Notes: generated from the sequence alone by a model not told the origin. DNA of 64,000 nucleotides from Bacteroidetes bacterium ADurb.Bin013 (GCA_002071385.1 MWFB01000010.1:1-64000); one strand, 5' to 3'. Counted from the stretch's first letter, positions 51,600 to 62,452 are shown. Translations and numbers: made by a program.

Positions 51600-54500
51600 A
51601 TGCATTTTAACCTAAACCTTAAAAGACTTGTACTCACTTCAGGTTTGATCCTGTTGGGGGTATTTTCTTTCGGACAGACGATCACCAGGGAGTTCGTGAA
51701 CGTGTCCTTGGTCAATGTTTTGAAAGAAGTTGAAAAACAGACTGGTATGTCTATTATTTACGAAACCAGCGAGGTCAATGAATCGTATCTGGTTACCGCC
51801 AGATTTGAAAATGCATCTGTAGAAGAAGTTCTACAGACGGTACTCGAGGGATCGTTATATTATTCCATTGAAGGCAAGATCATAGTGCTTCACAAACAGC
51901 CTTCTGAAAAAGACAAATCCATTCCCCAGGTTCAACAGCAACAGGAACATCGTGTAACCGGCACTGTTGTTGATGAGTCTGGTCTTTCGATTATTGGAGC
52001 TTCGATTGTTGCCCAAGGATCTCAGACTACGGCCATTACAGATTTGGACGGGAATTATTCCATTCGTATTCCGGCTGATGGCGTACTTGTAGTCTCCTAC
52101 ATTGGATTTGTAACCCAGACCATTCCTGTCAACAACCAGGCAGAAATCAACATAGTAATGAGTGAAGACCGTCTTGTACTTGAGGAAGTGGTTGTTGTGG
52201 GCTACGGTACTCAGAAGAAAAAACTGCTCACAGGGGCCAACCTGAACATTAAGGAAGAAGATATCACTAAAAGAAGCTCCCAGAATGCTCTTGATGCCCT
52301 GATTGGCCAGAGCCCCGGGGTACAAATCATAGCTTCTTCGGGACAGCCAGGTGAAGATTTCCGTGTAAGTGTAAGGGGTCTAGGGACAGTAGGTGATGCC
52401 ACACCCCTATATGTGGTAGATGGAGTACAGGTAAGCGGTATATCCCATATCAATCCTTCAGAGATTGAATCCATCGATGTGTTGAAAGACGCGGCTTCGG
52501 CAGCCATTTACGGCGCACGGGCAGCCAATGGTGTGTTGCTGGTAACAACCAAAAAAGGGAAAACCGGTAAAACAGTGGTTGGATATGATGGATTTATGGG
52601 AGTTCAATCCTTGGTAAGAATGCCCGAAATGCTCAATGCACAGGATTATATGATGATCATGGACGAGGCCAGTATCAATTCCGGTGGTACAGCTTATGGC
52701 TGGTTAAGTGAATTCAATATTGATCCGGCCAAGATCGGGCAGGGAACCGACTGGCTAAACCAGATAATTGTGAAGAATGCGAAAACCCAGAACCACGTGG
52801 TTAGTGTCAGCGGTGGTTCACAGCTCAGTGTCTTTGCCTTGTCTTTGAGTTACAGCGGACAGGAAGGCGTGATAGGAGGGAAGGATTACTCCAATAATGA
52901 ACGGTTTAATTTCCGCATAAATAGTGACCATAAAATTTACAAGGATATTGTAAAAATAGGTGAGAATCTCTCCTTGTCCTTTATCAACCGGCATGGAGTT
53001 CTTATCGGGAACCAGTTCAATAATATCATAAATGACGCATTAAGAGCCACCCCTGTTTTAACTCCCTATAATGAAGACGGGACAGACTACGCATCGGCAA
53101 CATTATGGTATGTAGATGAAACGAATCCATTGGCATCACTGGCTCTGAGAAATCAGAAAAAAACACAGACGGCCCGGTTGTCAGGAGATATTTACCTGGA
53201 GGTTCAACCCATAAAGAATTTAAAGCTCAGAAGTGTCTTTGCCCTGGATTACAGTAATTCCAATTCCCGGAGTTATACACCGCAATATTATTACGGAAGT
53301 GGCTTTTACAACGACACCGATTACGTGATTCAGCAGAATGCGCTCAGAACCAGCTGGTCCTGGGAAAATACTCTTAATTATAATTTCAATCTGAAAAATC
53401 ATAATTTTGATATTTTACTTGGGATTCAGGCCAGGCAGGAAACCGGTCAATACCTGTCTGCCCAGAAATACGATCTGGTATTCAACGACTTTGACCATGC
53501 CTGGATTAACAATGCGACCAATACCAATGCGAATATGGTCATTGTTGAGGGCTACCCTTACAACCTGGATAACCTTGTTTCATATTTCGGTCGTATCAGT
53601 TATAACTATAAAGAGAAATACATGTTTACCGCAACGGTCAGAGCCGATGGTTCTTCAAAATTCGGTCCGACCAATCGCTTTGGTGTATTTCCATCTGCAT
53701 CTGCGGGATGGGTGATAAGCAGCGAAGGTTTCATGGAGGGTGCGAAAGATGTGATCAGCTTCCTCAAATTGAGAGCCAGCTGGGGTCAGAACGGGAATAA
53801 CCGTATAACCGATTACACGTATCTCTCTACCATAGCTACCACTTCTTATGCTTTCGGAGATAAGGACAATCAAACATCCACTACAACAGGTGTCTATGAA
53901 AATTCCATGCCCAATGTAAACGTAAAGTGGGAAACATCCGAGCAACTTGACCTGGGTCTGGATTTGCAATTGTTTAACGGAAAAATTCAGGCAGCTTTTG
54001 ACTATTACAACAAAACAACAAGGGATTGGCTGTTACAGGCCGATGTGCTGGACGTGTTCGGTGCTCAGACAAACCCTTACATCAACGGTGGTTCTGTAAG
54101 AAACAAGGGCGTTGAGTTCGGGGCATCTTATTTTGGTCAGATAGGGAACGAATTTCAGTTTTCCATTAGCGCGAACGGCGCGTTCAACAAAAATGAAGTT
54201 ATATCCATCCCCAATGTAGAAGGGATCATACACGGATCCCAGGATATTCTGTTCAAGGGAATGCAGGAAATGAACCGTGCCCAGGAAGGTTATCCCATAG
54301 GTTATTTCTGGGGATTGAATATGTTAGGGATCTTCCAGAATCAGAGCCAGATTGACAACCATAAAAATTCCGAAGGCAAAGTGATTCAACCCTATGCCAA
54401 GCCGGGAGATATTATCTATGACGACACCAACGATGACGGAGATATTACTCAGGCAGACAATATATACCTGGGACAACCTTATCCCACTACTACGATTGGG

Positions 54501-54980
54501 TTAAATCTGTCCCTGAATTACAAAGGATTCGATTTCTACCTGGTTGGGAACGGCTCTTTTGGAATGCAGATCGCAAAATGTTACCGTCCAATAGACCGTA
54601 AACAATACAATTATACCGCTGATATTCTGGGCCGCTGGACCGGAGAAGGAACTTCAAACACCATTCCCCGTGTGACCAACGGTGATGAAGATAATGGGAA
54701 CCGTCTGTATATGTCTCAGTTATATATAGAAGATGCCGATTTCTTCCGTATTAGCAATGTTACACTTGGATATAACTTTGCCCGTTTATTCAAGCAAAAG
54801 ACAGTCATCAGTCAGTTGCGTGCTTACGTAACGGTTCAGAATGCACTGGTCATTACCGGGTATTCCGGAATGGATCCTGAAGTCGGGTACAGTGGCGGTT
54901 CTACATGGGGATCTGGTATAGACCTAGGCTATTATCCACGTGCCCGGACTGTCCTCTTTGGTTTGAGTATTAAACTTTAA
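51600..54980 (+). CDS. SusC/RagA-type TonB-linked transporter with STN domain
   Basis: The 1,126-residue outer-membrane transporter imports oligosaccharides with its SusD partner. After the signal peptide (about 1-26) come an STN signalling domain (about 28-100), a carboxypeptidase-regulatory-like domain (about 117-195), the plug domain (starting VVVVGYGTQKKKLLTGAN near 200) and the beta-barrel, ending LFGLSIKL. The STN domain marks it as a sensor for the sigma/FecR pair upstream. It is followed after 2 nt by susD. Confidence 0.95.
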   Translation: MHFNLNLKRLVLTSGLILLGVFSFGQTITREFVNVSLVNVLKEVEKQTGMSIIYETSEVNESYLVTARFENASVEEVLQTVLEGSLYYSIEGKIIVLHKQPSEKDKSIPQVQQQQEHRVTGTVVDESGLSIIGASIVAQGSQTTAITDLDGNYSIRIPADGVLVVSYIGFVTQTIPVNNQAEINIVMSEDRLVLEEVVVVGYGTQKKKLLTGANLNIKEEDITKRSSQNALDALIGQSPGVQIIASSGQPGEDFRVSVRGLGTVGDATPLYVVDGVQVSGISHINPSEIESIDVLKDAASAAIYGARAANGVLLVTTKKGKTGKTVVGYDGFMGVQSLVRMPEMLNAQDYMMIMDEASINSGGTAYGWLSEFNIDPAKIGQGTDWLNQIIVKNAKTQNHVVSVSGGSQLSVFALSLSYSGQEGVIGGKDYSNNERFNFRINSDHKIYKDIVKIGENLSLSFINRHGVLIGNQFNNIINDALRATPVLTPYNEDGTDYASATLWYVDETNPLASLALRNQKKTQTARLSGDIYLEVQPIKNLKLRSVFALDYSNSNSRSYTPQYYYGSGFYNDTDYVIQQNALRTSWSWENTLNYNFNLKNHNFDILLGIQARQETGQYLSAQKYDLVFNDFDHAWINNATNTNANMVIVEGYPYNLDNLVSYFGRISYNYKEKYMFTATVRADGSSKFGPTNRFGVFPSASAGWVISSEGFMEGAKDVISFLKLRASWGQNGNNRITDYTYLSTIATTSYAFGDKDNQTSTTTGVYENSMPNVNVKWETSEQLDLGLDLQLFNGKIQAAFDYYNKTTRDWLLQADVLDVFGAQTNPYINGGSVRNKGVEFGASYFGQIGNEFQFSISANGAFNKNEVISIPNVEGIIHGSQDILFKGMQEMNRAQEGYPIGYFWGLNMLGIFQNQSQIDNHKNSEGKVIQPYAKPGDIIYDDTNDDGDITQADNIYLGQPYPTTTIGLNLSLNYKGFDFYLVGNGSFGMQIAKCYRPIDRKQYNYTADILGRWTGEGTSNTIPRVTNGDEDNGNRLYMSQLYIEDADFFRISNVTLGYNFARLFKQKTVISQLRAYVTVQNALVITGYSGMDPEVGYSGGSTWGSGIDLGYYPRARTVLFGLSIKL

Positions 54981-54982
54981 AA

Positions 54983-56623
54983 ATGACGGAGATCATGAAA
55001 CATATATTAAAACTAGCAGCAGTAATCTTAGTATCAGTTAACCTGTCATCCTGTTCAGATGATTTTCTTAAAAGTGAACCGATGACTCAACTGACTTCAG
55101 CTAACTTCTATAAAACCCCCGAAGAGCTTAACATGGCCCTGGTTGGTTGCTATCAGCAGCTGAGGGGAGGCTACGGAGATTTTTTCCAGTTGCTGAACAT
55201 TGCCGCCGATGATTGTTACGGGGGAGGCGGATATACCGATGCTTACGGTAACCAGATATGGGATGAGTTTACTCATTACAATGACCTGGAAATCAATCGT
55301 TACACTTGGGCTTCAAAGGTCTGGCGCGCTATCAGGAGATGCAACGTGGTGGTAGAACAGGCAGAAAATATTGATTGGGGTGCCGATTCCAAACTGAAAA
55401 ATCAATATGTAGCCGAGGCCAGAATGCTCAGGGCCTACTGGTATTACTTGACACAAGCTTGTTATGGTCACATTCCCCTGGTCACAACATCGGATCAGCT
55501 TGAAATTGAAGGACAGGCAGATCCTGACGATGTATACGCCTATATTGCAGAAGATTTGAAGTTTGCTATTGAGAATCTTCCGGCAACCCGTTTCCAGGAT
55601 ATTTCCAAGGGTGAGATTGGCCATGTGACCAAATGGTTTGCCGAGGGATTTGCCGCCAGGGTATACCTTTTCTACACCGGTTATTATGGCAAAAGTGAAA
55701 TGCCCGGTCTGACCAAAGCCCAGGTGACAGGCTATTTGAATGATATCATTACCAGCAGCGGGCACGCATTGCTTCCCAGTTTCAGTTCTCTCTGGCCCTG
55801 GTCTATGAGAAAAGATTACTGGTCCAAACAATCCCTTTACGTGGGTAATCCCAACCTGGTGTATGCCGGAGAGTACAATCCCGAGATAGTATTCGCCATT
55901 AAATTGCATACAGGATTCTCCTTTTCTCATTCGCAATATATGGGCATGAGGGGAGAAGTAAAAGCAGGAGATTATGACCCGTTTACTTCCGGATGGGGAA
56001 TGGCTACAATCACTCCTAAGGCTTACAACTGGTTTGAAGAAGGTGATACGCGCCGTTTTGCCTCTATCGTCAATCTGGCTGCTGAAGGGATCCCCTGCGA
56101 CGGAACGGATCAACGTGAATTTACCGGTTATGTACATAAGAAATACCAAAACCTGACTTCTCCCGTTGACCGCACAAAAGGTTATCCGCAGTACCTGGGC
56201 GCCAGCAATAAGAACGCCAATCCCCAGGACCAGATTATCATGCGGTATTCGGACATTCTCCTGATGGCTGCCGAACTGGTGGTGGACACAAATCCTGCAC
56301 AGGCTCTCAATTACGTTAACCAGGTCCGCAACAGGGCATTTGAAAACACTTCACATGCGTTCAAATCGGTTACCAAACAGGATATCCTGGACGAAAGGGC
56401 AAGGGAATTTGTTTTTGAAGGCCTGCGTTACCATGATGTGCTGCGCCAGGGACTCACCAAAGCAAAACAAATCCTTGATGTAAAAGGAGAAATCGTATTA
56501 AACGGGAAAAATCCGGCAACAAAAACCATCGACTGGCCTATTGAAAAAGAAGGCCTGTTAATGATCCCTTATAGTGATGTGTCTTTGTCAAACGGGAAAC
56601 TCCTTCAGAATCCGGGATGGTAA
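54983..56623 (+). CDS. SusD/RagB-type glycan-binding lipoprotein
   Basis: The 546-residue surface lipoprotein (542 from the ATG at 54995) binds glycan and acts as the lid of the SusC channel. The lipobox is LSSCSD, with Cys near residue 24 of the longer form. The N-terminal SusD-like domain with TPR-like helices (WASKVWRAIRRCNVVVEQA) and the C-terminal RagB block (DERAREFVFEGLRYHDVLRQG) are clear. No separate surface glycan-binding protein gene follows, unlike many loci of this kind. Confidence 0.95.
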   Translation: MTEIMKHILKLAAVILVSVNLSSCSDDFLKSEPMTQLTSANFYKTPEELNMALVGCYQQLRGGYGDFFQLLNIAADDCYGGGGYTDAYGNQIWDEFTHYNDLEINRYTWASKVWRAIRRCNVVVEQAENIDWGADSKLKNQYVAEARMLRAYWYYLTQACYGHIPLVTTSDQLEIEGQADPDDVYAYIAEDLKFAIENLPATRFQDISKGEIGHVTKWFAEGFAARVYLFYTGYYGKSEMPGLTKAQVTGYLNDIITSSGHALLPSFSSLWPWSMRKDYWSKQSLYVGNPNLVYAGEYNPEIVFAIKLHTGFSFSHSQYMGMRGEVKAGDYDPFTSGWGMATITPKAYNWFEEGDTRRFASIVNLAAEGIPCDGTDQREFTGYVHKKYQNLTSPVDRTKGYPQYLGASNKNANPQDQIIMRYSDILLMAAELVVDTNPAQALNYVNQVRNRAFENTSHAFKSVTKQDILDERAREFVFEGLRYHDVLRQGLTKAKQILDVKGEIVLNGKNPATKTIDWPIEKEGLLMIPYSDVSLSNGKLLQNPGW

Positions 56624-56640
56624 CTTTTTAAATTGAAAAA

Positions 56641-58380
56641 ATGAACAAAAAAATACTCGTTTTAATCACCCTGCTGTCATTTCTGGGCATTAACCTTCAG
56701 GCACAGCAACCTGCACTGAAAAAGAAAGGGGATGCCACCCAAATGTACGTCGACGGGAAACCTATGCTGATGCTGGCCGGTGAACTGGGAAATTCTTCAA
56801 GTTCCAGCGAAGCCTACCTGAAAGATGTATGGCCCGGACTAAAGGCGTTGAATTACAATACAATACTTGCAGCCATTACCTGGGAGATGATCGAACCTGA
56901 AGAAGGTGTATTTGATTTCAGTTCTGTAGACCACCTGATAAGCAGCGCCCGCCAGTACGATTTGAAACTGGTGCTGCTTTGGTTCGCAAGCTGGAAAAAT
57001 GCCGCCTCCACCTACATTCCCCTTTGGGTCAAAAAGGATTATCAGAGATTTCCCCGGGCCGAAGATGCAAGCGGAAAACCGGTGGAGATTCTTTCGGCTG
57101 TTTCTGAGGTAAACATGAAGGCCGATGCCCGTGCCTTCCGTTCCCTGATGAAGCACATTGCCCAGGTGGACGGTAAAGAGCATACAGTGCTAATGATGCA
57201 GATAGAAAACGAACCAGGCATACTCAATACCCCCCGGGATTATTCTCCCGAAGCCGAGTTGCTTTTCAATGGCCCTATACCCGAAGACCTGGTTCAATAT
57301 CTTAAAAAGAACAAAAACGACCTGAGCAGAGACCTGTCAAAAGTATGGAGTGCCAATGGGTCCAAAACTAAGGGAACCTGGGAGGAAGTTTTTGGCAAGA
57401 GCAAGATCGGTGGATGGAGCCATACCGGAGAATTTGACTGGCACGACATGTACTACTATACAGAGGAACTGTTCATGGGTTATTATTATGCCAGATATAT
57501 GGGTTATGTGGCAGCCGAAGGGAAGAAGGAATATGACATTCCCATGTATGCCAATGCCTGGCTCAAAGGTCCCGATTACGGCTGGTCCGGAATGCATCCG
57601 GGGGGAGGACCGCTTCCCAGCGTAATAGATATGTACCATTGTGCCGGACCGGCCATTGATATTTTATCTCCGGACATTTATGTACCTCATTTCACCGAAA
57701 TTGTAGAGTGGTATGATCAATTGGGAAATCCTTTGTTTATTCCCGAGACCAGGGGTGGGGAGCTGGGTGTTTCGCGCCTGTTGTGGTGCCTTGGGGAACA
57801 CAATCTGATGGGCTTCTCACCTTTTGGAATAGACCGCAGCGCAAGGACCGGCCTTACCAGTGCCCAGGCAGATCCCCTGGCACAGGCATACAAACTCATT
57901 GACGGAATGCAGGAGGTGATCCTGGAATACCAGGGAACCGGCAATATCCGGGGTTTCTTTGTAGACAATGACAATCCTGAACAATCTTTTGTATTAGGTG
58001 AGTATATTGTTACAGCCGACCTGATGCGCCCCAGAAACTATGCCTCCATGGGTGCTCCCGCTCCCACCGGAGTGAGGACTGTGCCTGAAACCGCTTCAGG
58101 AGGCGGATTTATTATCCTTCAGCCCAACGGGGAATACATAGTTATGGCCCGCAATGTCAATGTCAGGTTTGCTCCGGCCCAACCGGGGAACCTGCCATAC
58201 ATAGGTTTGGGAACTTTAACCGAAGGAGTATTTGAGAATGGAGAATGGATTCAGGGAAGGGTGTTGAACGGGGACCAGATCCATGGCAGCATATTTACCG
58301 GAACCGGGCTGAAAATGAACACACTGGGCATTCAGAGAGTTACATTGTACCGTTACGGTAAAAGAGAAATCAAGCAGTGA
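56641..58380 (+). CDS. GH35-type beta-galactosidase (DUF5597)
   Basis: The 579-residue secreted protein has a signal peptide (about 1-22, ending LQAQ) and a TIM-barrel catalytic domain with the GH35 pair: Glu191 in QIENEPG as acid/base and Glu369 in FIPETRGG as nucleophile. The C-terminal part (about 420-579) is a DUF5597-type domain. Enzymes of this subgroup trim terminal beta-galactose, and relatives occur in xyloglucan gene clusters. It starts 17 nt after susD. A 15-bp hairpin follows the stop. Confidence 0.88.
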   Translation: MNKKILVLITLLSFLGINLQAQQPALKKKGDATQMYVDGKPMLMLAGELGNSSSSSEAYLKDVWPGLKALNYNTILAAITWEMIEPEEGVFDFSSVDHLISSARQYDLKLVLLWFASWKNAASTYIPLWVKKDYQRFPRAEDASGKPVEILSAVSEVNMKADARAFRSLMKHIAQVDGKEHTVLMMQIENEPGILNTPRDYSPEAELLFNGPIPEDLVQYLKKNKNDLSRDLSKVWSANGSKTKGTWEEVFGKSKIGGWSHTGEFDWHDMYYYTEELFMGYYYARYMGYVAAEGKKEYDIPMYANAWLKGPDYGWSGMHPGGGPLPSVIDMYHCAGPAIDILSPDIYVPHFTEIVEWYDQLGNPLFIPETRGGELGVSRLLWCLGEHNLMGFSPFGIDRSARTGLTSAQADPLAQAYKLIDGMQEVILEYQGTGNIRGFFVDNDNPEQSFVLGEYIVTADLMRPRNYASMGAPAPTGVRTVPETASGGGFIILQPNGEYIVMARNVNVRFAPAQPGNLPYIGLGTLTEGVFENGEWIQGRVLNGDQIHGSIFTGTGLKMNTLGIQRVTLYRYGKREIKQ

Positions 58381-58414
58381 TAGTTTGATTAATTAGTTTT
58401 TTAGGTTAGATGAT

Positions 58415-58450
58415 AATCTTTCACCTCACCTTACTGTGAGGTGAAAGATT
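58415..58450. promoter_or_regulatory. 15-bp hairpin between GH35 and GH31
   Basis: 58415-58429 and 58436-58450 are perfect reverse complements around a 6-nt loop. No T run follows on the plus strand. The minus-strand copy lies beside no minus-strand gene. It may stabilise the upstream mRNA end or limit read-through to the GH31 gene; the 206-bp gap between the two genes holds nothing else I can identify. Confidence 0.75.
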
Positions 58451-58586
58451 TGAAATCTAGAGCCACATAGGAAACTATACTTTTTATACTTACATTTATT
58501 CACCCGTTCATGATCTGGCAGTATTTCAGAACCCGTTACGGAGCATGACAGGTAAATCCAATAACAATTAAATAAATGTGCCGTTT

Positions 58587-60800
58587 ATGAAAAGATTACT
58601 GATATTTTACGGGGTGCTTTTACTCTGCCTGCAAGCGAATGCCCAGCCTTACCTTCAAAGCTGTGCCGTTGATGTAAGCCAGGATTTCACAGATTTTAGC
58701 AATACGTATTTTTTTGCCGATTCTCTGGCGTCATTCGATCCCGCCACCGCAGAAGGGTCCATCCGCTGGAAACGTTACAGCCTTTTTGGAAGACAGGCAT
58801 TCAACACCACAAAAGTCTTTCCACTTCCTCTGGAGATGCTGGATTTTCCCCCTACCCAGTACGAAAATGACCCGCAGTTGCGTTTCAGCATTGATTTTGT
58901 TTCACCGGTCACGGTACGACTGAGGGTATACACTTCTCCGGTCATACTTTCGGAAGAAGAATCACTCATGCTAACAGGAACACCGCCCCGGGACGGATCC
59001 TGGACCTATAAAAAGGGGAATGGCACACACACCTATACAGGCCGGGGAGGGAGCATTGTGATCAGGGAGTATCCCTTCTCCATCATGCTCTGCGATGAGC
59101 GCGGCAGGGAAATGACACGCACCAGGCACTGGGCCGATAATGATTCCACCCAGATCAAAGTGTTACCCTTCCAGTTTATCAAAAGAGCCAGTGACAACAT
59201 CCGGAGTATCAACCCCGTATTTTCCCTGCGGCCGAACGAAAAAATCGTAGGATGCGGAGAGTCTCCGACTGCCCTGAACAAAGTCGGGCAAAAAGTGCAT
59301 TTATTTGTGACCGATCCTCAAAGTCCGGAAGGAGATCAGATGTACAAGCCAATTCCATTCTTTATCAGTAACAAAGGATACGGGATGTTCATGCACACCT
59401 CTGCACCGGTCACCTGTGATTTTGGGGCAACACATGCCGGATCGGCCAAATTGTTCATGGCAGACGAAACGCTTGATCTTTTCCTGTTCTGGGGAAAGCC
59501 GGCCGAGATCATAGACCAGTACACCAACCTTACCGGCAAGGCCACCATGCCTCCCTTATGGTCTTTCGGAACCTGGATGAGCCGTATAACCTATTTTTCA
59601 CAGGAAGAAGGCTATGAAGTGGCCAGAAAGTTGCGAGAGAATAAAATCCCTGCAGATGTGATCCATTTTGACACAGGCTGGTTCCAGACCGACTGGCAGT
59701 GTGATTATGTATTTGCCCCTGACCGTTTCCCCGATGCCCAGAAGATGATCAATGACCTGCTGGCAGACGGATTTCATATTTCCCTATGGCAATTGCCTTA
59801 TTTCACCCCCAAAAACAAATACTTTCCCGAATTGATTGAAAAGGGCCTGTACGTGAAAAACCAGAAAGGAGGCCTTCCTTACGAAGACGTGGTGCTGGAC
59901 TTTTCCAACCCGGAAACGGTCACCTGGTACCAGGAAAAACTGGAAGGATTGCTCAAGATGGGGGTAGGGGCCATAAAGGTGGATTTTGGTGAAGGAGCCC
60001 CTCTGAACGGCATTTATGCCAACGGAAAAGGAGGATTGTACGAACACAATCTGTATCCATTGCGTTATAACAAGGCAGTGGCCGACATCACCCGCATAAC
60101 CAAAAATGAAACGATCATGTGGGCCAGAAGTGCCTGGGCAGGATCACAGCGCTATCCGCTGCATTGGGGAGGGGATGCTGCCAATACCGATATTGGTATG
60201 CTTACCACCCTGAGAAGCGGACTTTCCCTGGGATTGTGCGGATTTTCTTTCTGGAGTCATGACATAGGCGGTTTTGTACAAAGTTGTCCGGAAGAATTAT
60301 ACAGCCGCTGGCTCCCGTTTGGTTTTCTGACGTCCCATACACGCATTCACGGTGCACCACCCACCGAGCCATGGTATTACAGCAAAGACTTTATGGATGG
60401 TTTCCGCAGATCGGCAGAACTAAAATACCGTCTGATGCCCTATATCGTGGAACAATCCGAAGAATGTACACGGACAGGCCTGCCCATGTTGCGGGCACTG
60501 CTTATAGAATACCCCGATGACCCGGTGGCCTGGCAGATAGAAGACCAGTATCTTTTTGGAAGCGATATAATGGTGGCCCCCTTGTTTGAAAGCGATAAGG
60601 AACGCCTGGTTTACCTTCCGGTTGATCGCTGGGTAGATTATCAGAGCGGCAAGACCTATGATCCTGGCTGGCACAGGATAACCACAGGGCAGATCCCTGC
60701 CCTGATCCTGGTCAGGAAAGGGGCCGTTATACCACAGGTCCCTGTGGCTCAAAGTACAGATAAAATCGAATGGGAAAAAGTTAAAAATATTAAATACTAG
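58587..60800 (+). CDS. GH31 alpha-xylosidase, YicI-like
   Basis: From the ATG at 58587 the enzyme has 737 residues with a signal peptide (about 1-19, ending ANAQ). A beta-sandwich N-domain is followed by the TIM barrel with Asp466 in KVDFGEG as nucleophile and Asp530 in HWGGDAANTD as acid/base. The KxDFGE form is that of YicI-type alpha-xylosidases, not of alpha-glucosidases. It would remove alpha-1,6-xylose from xyloglucan side chains. A GTG 9 nt upstream is rejected in favour of the ATG. Confidence 0.88.
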   Translation: MKRLLIFYGVLLLCLQANAQPYLQSCAVDVSQDFTDFSNTYFFADSLASFDPATAEGSIRWKRYSLFGRQAFNTTKVFPLPLEMLDFPPTQYENDPQLRFSIDFVSPVTVRLRVYTSPVILSEEESLMLTGTPPRDGSWTYKKGNGTHTYTGRGGSIVIREYPFSIMLCDERGREMTRTRHWADNDSTQIKVLPFQFIKRASDNIRSINPVFSLRPNEKIVGCGESPTALNKVGQKVHLFVTDPQSPEGDQMYKPIPFFISNKGYGMFMHTSAPVTCDFGATHAGSAKLFMADETLDLFLFWGKPAEIIDQYTNLTGKATMPPLWSFGTWMSRITYFSQEEGYEVARKLRENKIPADVIHFDTGWFQTDWQCDYVFAPDRFPDAQKMINDLLADGFHISLWQLPYFTPKNKYFPELIEKGLYVKNQKGGLPYEDVVLDFSNPETVTWYQEKLEGLLKMGVGAIKVDFGEGAPLNGIYANGKGGLYEHNLYPLRYNKAVADITRITKNETIMWARSAWAGSQRYPLHWGGDAANTDIGMLTTLRSGLSLGLCGFSFWSHDIGGFVQSCPEELYSRWLPFGFLTSHTRIHGAPPTEPWYYSKDFMDGFRRSAELKYRLMPYIVEQSEECTRTGLPMLRALLIEYPDDPVAWQIEDQYLFGSDIMVAPLFESDKERLVYLPVDRWVDYQSGKTYDPGWHRITTGQIPALILVRKGAVIPQVPVAQSTDKIEWEKVKNIKY

Positions 60801-60808
60801 TGTTGTAT

Positions 60809-62443
60809 ATGAAACGTTATGCCTACAGCCTTCTGGCGCTGATCATGCTGCTCCCTGTATCCTGCTCCCGGAACAACGGTTCTTCAGATCCCGATGCGCA
60901 GCAACTCTTTATGGGTGAGAATATTGCCGTGGCCCCCACTGTTTATGGAAAAGTGAAGGGTTATATTTTACGGGACATTTACCATTTTATGGGAATTCCT
61001 TACGGAGCCAGCACCGAAGGGAAAAACAGGTTCATGCCACCCTGTCCCCCCGAACCCTGGGACGAAGTGCTTCCCTGTGTCTATTTTCCGACCTCGGCTC
61101 CCCAGGTAGTGAGGTATTCCCGCAATTCTGAATCCTATTCTGCCTTTGTGGACAGGTGGAATTACGACGAGATAGGAGAAGACTGCCTGCGGCTCAATGT
61201 ATGGACCCCGGCCCTTGACGGGAACAAGAGACCAGTCATTGTATGGTTGCACGGTGGCGGTTTTTCAAGTGGTAATTCCATTGAACAGAACGGATATGGA
61301 GGCGAGAACCTGGCCCGTTACGGGGATATTGTATTTTGTTCTGTCAATCACCGTCTGAACGCATTTGGCTTTTCAGATTTCTCTGCTGTAGGCGGGGAAG
61401 CATTCAAGAATTCGGGTAATGTGGGACTGCTGGATATCATAGCTGCCCTGGAATGGATCCGGGACAATATTGCCAACTTTGGTGGAGATCCGGGCAATGT
61501 AACCATCATTGGGCAATCAGGCGGTGGTTCCAAAGTAAGTGCCATTGCCACCATGCCTGCCGCCAAGGGACTGGTTCACAAGGCAGTTGCACTAAGCGGT
61601 AACTCCATTAAGGCAGGAAATCCGGAATTTTCGGCAGGCTTGGGCGCCTGCATCCTGGAGGAAGCCGGTTTGCAGCCTTCACAGATTAATCAGCTACAGG
61701 AAATGCCCTGGGAGGAATACCTTGCCCTTGCCAACCGTGCAGCCACGAAATTCAACAGCCGGATGGAAGGACTGGGGATCAGGGGAGGATTCGGCCCGGT
61801 GGCAGACGGAACAGTACTGCCTGCCGAGATCTATTTTTCGGCAGATGATCCGTCAATTCCCGATATTCCCATGATATACTGCACCACGTTCCATGAATGG
61901 AATCCCAACAGGGACCGTCCGGAACTGGAAGATGTATCATTAGAAGAGGTAACGGAAAATCTTAAGGAACATTATGCAGACAAAGCCCTTGAAATTGTGG
62001 CTGCTTATGCCGGCCAGTTCCCAGATAAAAAACCAATCGAAATCTGGGCCCTTATCAGTTCCAGCCGGGTGAATGTGGTGCGTGCAGCCAACACCAAGTT
62101 GCAGCAGCAATCCCCCGTCTATGTAGCCTGGTTCGGATGGCAACCGCCTTTGTTTGACGGACGGCTGCGTGCATTCCACTGTATTGACATCTGCTTCTGG
62201 TTCTGCAACACAGATCTTATGGTCACCCATACAGGAGGTGGTAAGGAACCCAGAATGCTTTCAAGGAAAATGGCCGATGCCCTGCTACGGTTCATGAGAA
62301 CGGGAAATCCCAACGGAGGTTCACTGCCCTTCTGGCCCGAATATACCATTGGGAAAGGGGAAACCATGGTGTTGAATACCCACCCTGAAGTTGTCAACGA
62401 TCCGGACAGGGAAGCACGCCTGGTCCTGGAGCGGGCAATGTAG
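60809..62443 (+). CDS. type B carboxylesterase, lipoprotein
   Basis: From the ATG at 60809 the product has 544 residues. The lipobox is LPVSC (Cys near residue 20), so the enzyme is probably anchored on the outer membrane. The alpha/beta-hydrolase signature has Ser237 in GQSGGG. The oxyanion block is WLHGGGFSSG, and the acid and His lie further on as in cholinesterase-like carboxylesterases. In this locus it may remove acetyl groups from glycan; direct evidence is lacking. It starts 8 nt after the GH31 stop. Confidence 0.85.
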   Translation: MKRYAYSLLALIMLLPVSCSRNNGSSDPDAQQLFMGENIAVAPTVYGKVKGYILRDIYHFMGIPYGASTEGKNRFMPPCPPEPWDEVLPCVYFPTSAPQVVRYSRNSESYSAFVDRWNYDEIGEDCLRLNVWTPALDGNKRPVIVWLHGGGFSSGNSIEQNGYGGENLARYGDIVFCSVNHRLNAFGFSDFSAVGGEAFKNSGNVGLLDIIAALEWIRDNIANFGGDPGNVTIIGQSGGGSKVSAIATMPAAKGLVHKAVALSGNSIKAGNPEFSAGLGACILEEAGLQPSQINQLQEMPWEEYLALANRAATKFNSRMEGLGIRGGFGPVADGTVLPAEIYFSADDPSIPDIPMIYCTTFHEWNPNRDRPELEDVSLEEVTENLKEHYADKALEIVAAYAGQFPDKKPIEIWALISSSRVNVVRAANTKLQQQSPVYVAWFGWQPPLFDGRLRAFHCIDICFWFCNTDLMVTHTGGGKEPRMLSRKMADALLRFMRTGNPNGGSLPFWPEYTIGKGETMVLNTHPEVVNDPDREARLVLERAM

Positions 62444-62452
62444 TCCCTGGAG

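Noticed and set aside
62233..62248. A match to the island end sequence (GGAGGTGGTAAG) in the esterase gene
   Set aside because: It lies in coding sequence in the middle of an intact family block, with no inverted partner 70 bp away; chance match.
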